A stretch of DNA of 6,310 nt from Clostridiales bacterium (lineage in GTDB: Bacteria; Bacillota; Clostridia; Oscillospirales; CAG-272), in contig JAAZGC010000218.1 of the NCBI GenBank assembly GCA_012511425.1, forward strand, positions 1-6,310, in the 5' to 3' direction. The translations under genes were made by a program, and so were the position numbers. Of the stretch, positions 6,032-6,310 are shown piece after piece; the first letter of the stretch is position 1, and every line of letters starts with the position of its first letter. The notes under the pieces were generated by a model. That model saw only the letters and a program-made list of their open reading frames with translations. It was not told the DNA's origin and did no database searches.

Positions 6032-6060
6032 ATTATATCATATTTTGGAGTCTTTGTCTA
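6032..6060 (-). promoter_or_regulatory. Extended -10 sigma-A promoter of the oxidoreductase gene
   Basis: On the - strand, TAGACA (6060-6055, 5 of 6) and TATAAT (6037-6032) have a 17-bp spacer, and TGA directly before the -10 box forms an extended -10. Transcription from near 6025 would give a leader of about 83 nt. The TG of the extended -10 is also the stop codon TGA of the small upstream ORF (6040-6038), so the promoter lies inside and at the end of that ORF. Confidence 0.7.
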
Positions 6061-6190
6061 CTGTGCTTATAGTATAATATTCCATTCCAATACCACTTTC
6101 AGCACCTAAAGGTTCGCTCATACTAAGCAGGTCGGGATTATATACTTCCTGATACAACCCCGTGATCGGATAAAGATTTAATTCTGACAT
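6038..6190 (-). CDS. Unrecognised 50-residue ORF, possibly a truncated gene
   Basis: I do not recognise this product. It starts MSELNLYPITGLYQEVYNPD and ends TVDKDSKI, is soluble-looking and acidic, and has no signal peptide, membrane segment or cysteine. The start at 6190 is strongly supported by AAAGGAG on the - strand (6205-6199) with an eight-base spacer; an in-frame ATG at 6262 lies inside the preceding gene and has no such site. It begins 19 bp after the hydrolase stop, so it looks like the second gene of that operon. Its codons are AT-rich like the hydrolase and unlike the oxidoreductase. The abrupt end, next to a composition break, suggests the 5' remnant of a longer gene whose remainder was replaced. 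A true small protein is the alternative. Confidence 0.5.
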   Translation of the reverse strand: MSELNLYPITGLYQEVYNPDLLSMSEPLGAESGIGMEYYTISTVDKDSKI

Positions 6191-6198
6191 GTTAAAAA

Positions 6199-6205
6199 CT
6201 CCTTT
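6199..6205 (-). promoter_or_regulatory. Strong ribosome binding site deciding the start of the 50-residue ORF
   Basis: AAAGGAG on the - strand lies eight bases before the ATG at 6190 and five bases after the hydrolase stop at 6212-6210. It selects 6190 over the upstream in-frame ATG at 6262. Confidence 0.75.
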
Positions 6206-6209
6206 CAAA

Positions 6210-6310
6210 TCAAAAATCAAAAATTCTTTTGGGATTGGATATAAGCATTTGGTTAATATCATGATCGGAAAAACATACTTTTTTAAGTGCTGGAATTATA
6301 AAATCAAATA
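6210..6310 (-). CDS. C-terminal end of a phosphotriesterase-family metal-dependent hydrolase (partial)
   Basis: An open frame enters from the right edge and gives 32 residues before TGA at 6212-6210. The visible pattern is IIPALKK, then SDHDINQMLISNPKRIFDF at the very end. This matches the usual last helix and tail of phosphotriesterase-homology hydrolases: a (F/I)IPxL(R/K) start, an acidic turn and a final (V/I)xNP(R/K)R(I/F)F. Those proteins are TIM-barrel amidohydrolases acting on lactones, esters or phosphorylated sugar derivatives. The metal-binding residues lie outside the window, so function is not confirmed. Nearly all codons end in A or T, unlike the genes to the left. Another amidohydrolase subfamily is the main alternative. 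Confidence 0.58.
   Translation of the reverse strand, partial: FDFIIPALKKVCFSDHDINQMLISNPKRIFDF

Noticed and set aside
6073..6078. TATAAT on the + strand near 6073
   Set aside because: No -35 box lies at a suitable distance upstream and no + strand gene follows.
6038..6190. Identification of the 50-residue ORF as the N-terminus of a type I phosphomannose isomerase
   Set aside because: The LYPITGLYQEV and GIGMEYYTIS segments are loosely reminiscent, but the conserved IWGG motif is missing, so the match is not good enough to name it.

Overview
The window looks like chromosomal DNA from a GC-rich member of the Bacillota, most likely an uncultured gut-type Clostridia (Oscillospirales/Christensenellales-like). 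This is an inference from four things: sigma-A promoters close to consensus, GGAGG-type ribosome sites, a lipoprotein-type extracellular solute-binding protein, and a tRNA gene with encoded CCA. From about 1 to 5950 the coding DNA is GC-rich with mostly G/C third codon positions. From about 5990 to 6310 it becomes clearly AT-rich.

Layout. On the + strand are a divergent PurM-type AIR synthetase (16-1209), a ribokinase-like PfkB sugar kinase (1243-2178) and a strong terminator (2215-2241). A sigma-A promoter (2291-2319) then drives an extracellular solute-binding lipoprotein (2360-3835), followed by a GNAT acetyltransferase (3928-4416) with its own terminator (4461-4491). On the - strand, read from the right end, come the last 32 codons of a phosphotriesterase-family hydrolase (6210-6310), a 50-residue unrecognised ORF with an excellent ribosome site (6038-6190), and a Gfo/Idh/MocA oxidoreductase (4881-5942) with its own promoter and leader. 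A tRNA-Thr(GGT) gene (4620-4695) follows, with a full-consensus promoter and tandem terminators. The + and - units converge at about 4420-4620, where three hairpins are packed together.

How the genes may work together. PurM and ribokinase both sit on the ribose-phosphate to purine route: ribokinase makes ribose-5-phosphate, the PRPP precursor, and PurM closes the imidazole ring. The solute-binding lipoprotein probably delivers a sugar or oligosaccharide to an ABC importer, but no permease gene is in view. The minus-strand set (hydrolase, small ORF, sugar-type dehydrogenase) has the look of a carbohydrate-derivative catabolic locus that has been rearranged.

I do not see a clearly new defence, mobile or RNA system. 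The most notable signals are at the right end: an exact 20-bp inverted repeat that brackets the oxidoreductase gene (4811-4830 and 5975-5994), a compositional break just beyond it, a short ORF that may be a truncated gene, and a stop codon embedded in the next promoter. In addition, two start regions (rbsK-like and lipoprotein genes) share the same overlapping ATGAAATGA arrangement and lack a good Shine-Dalgarno site.
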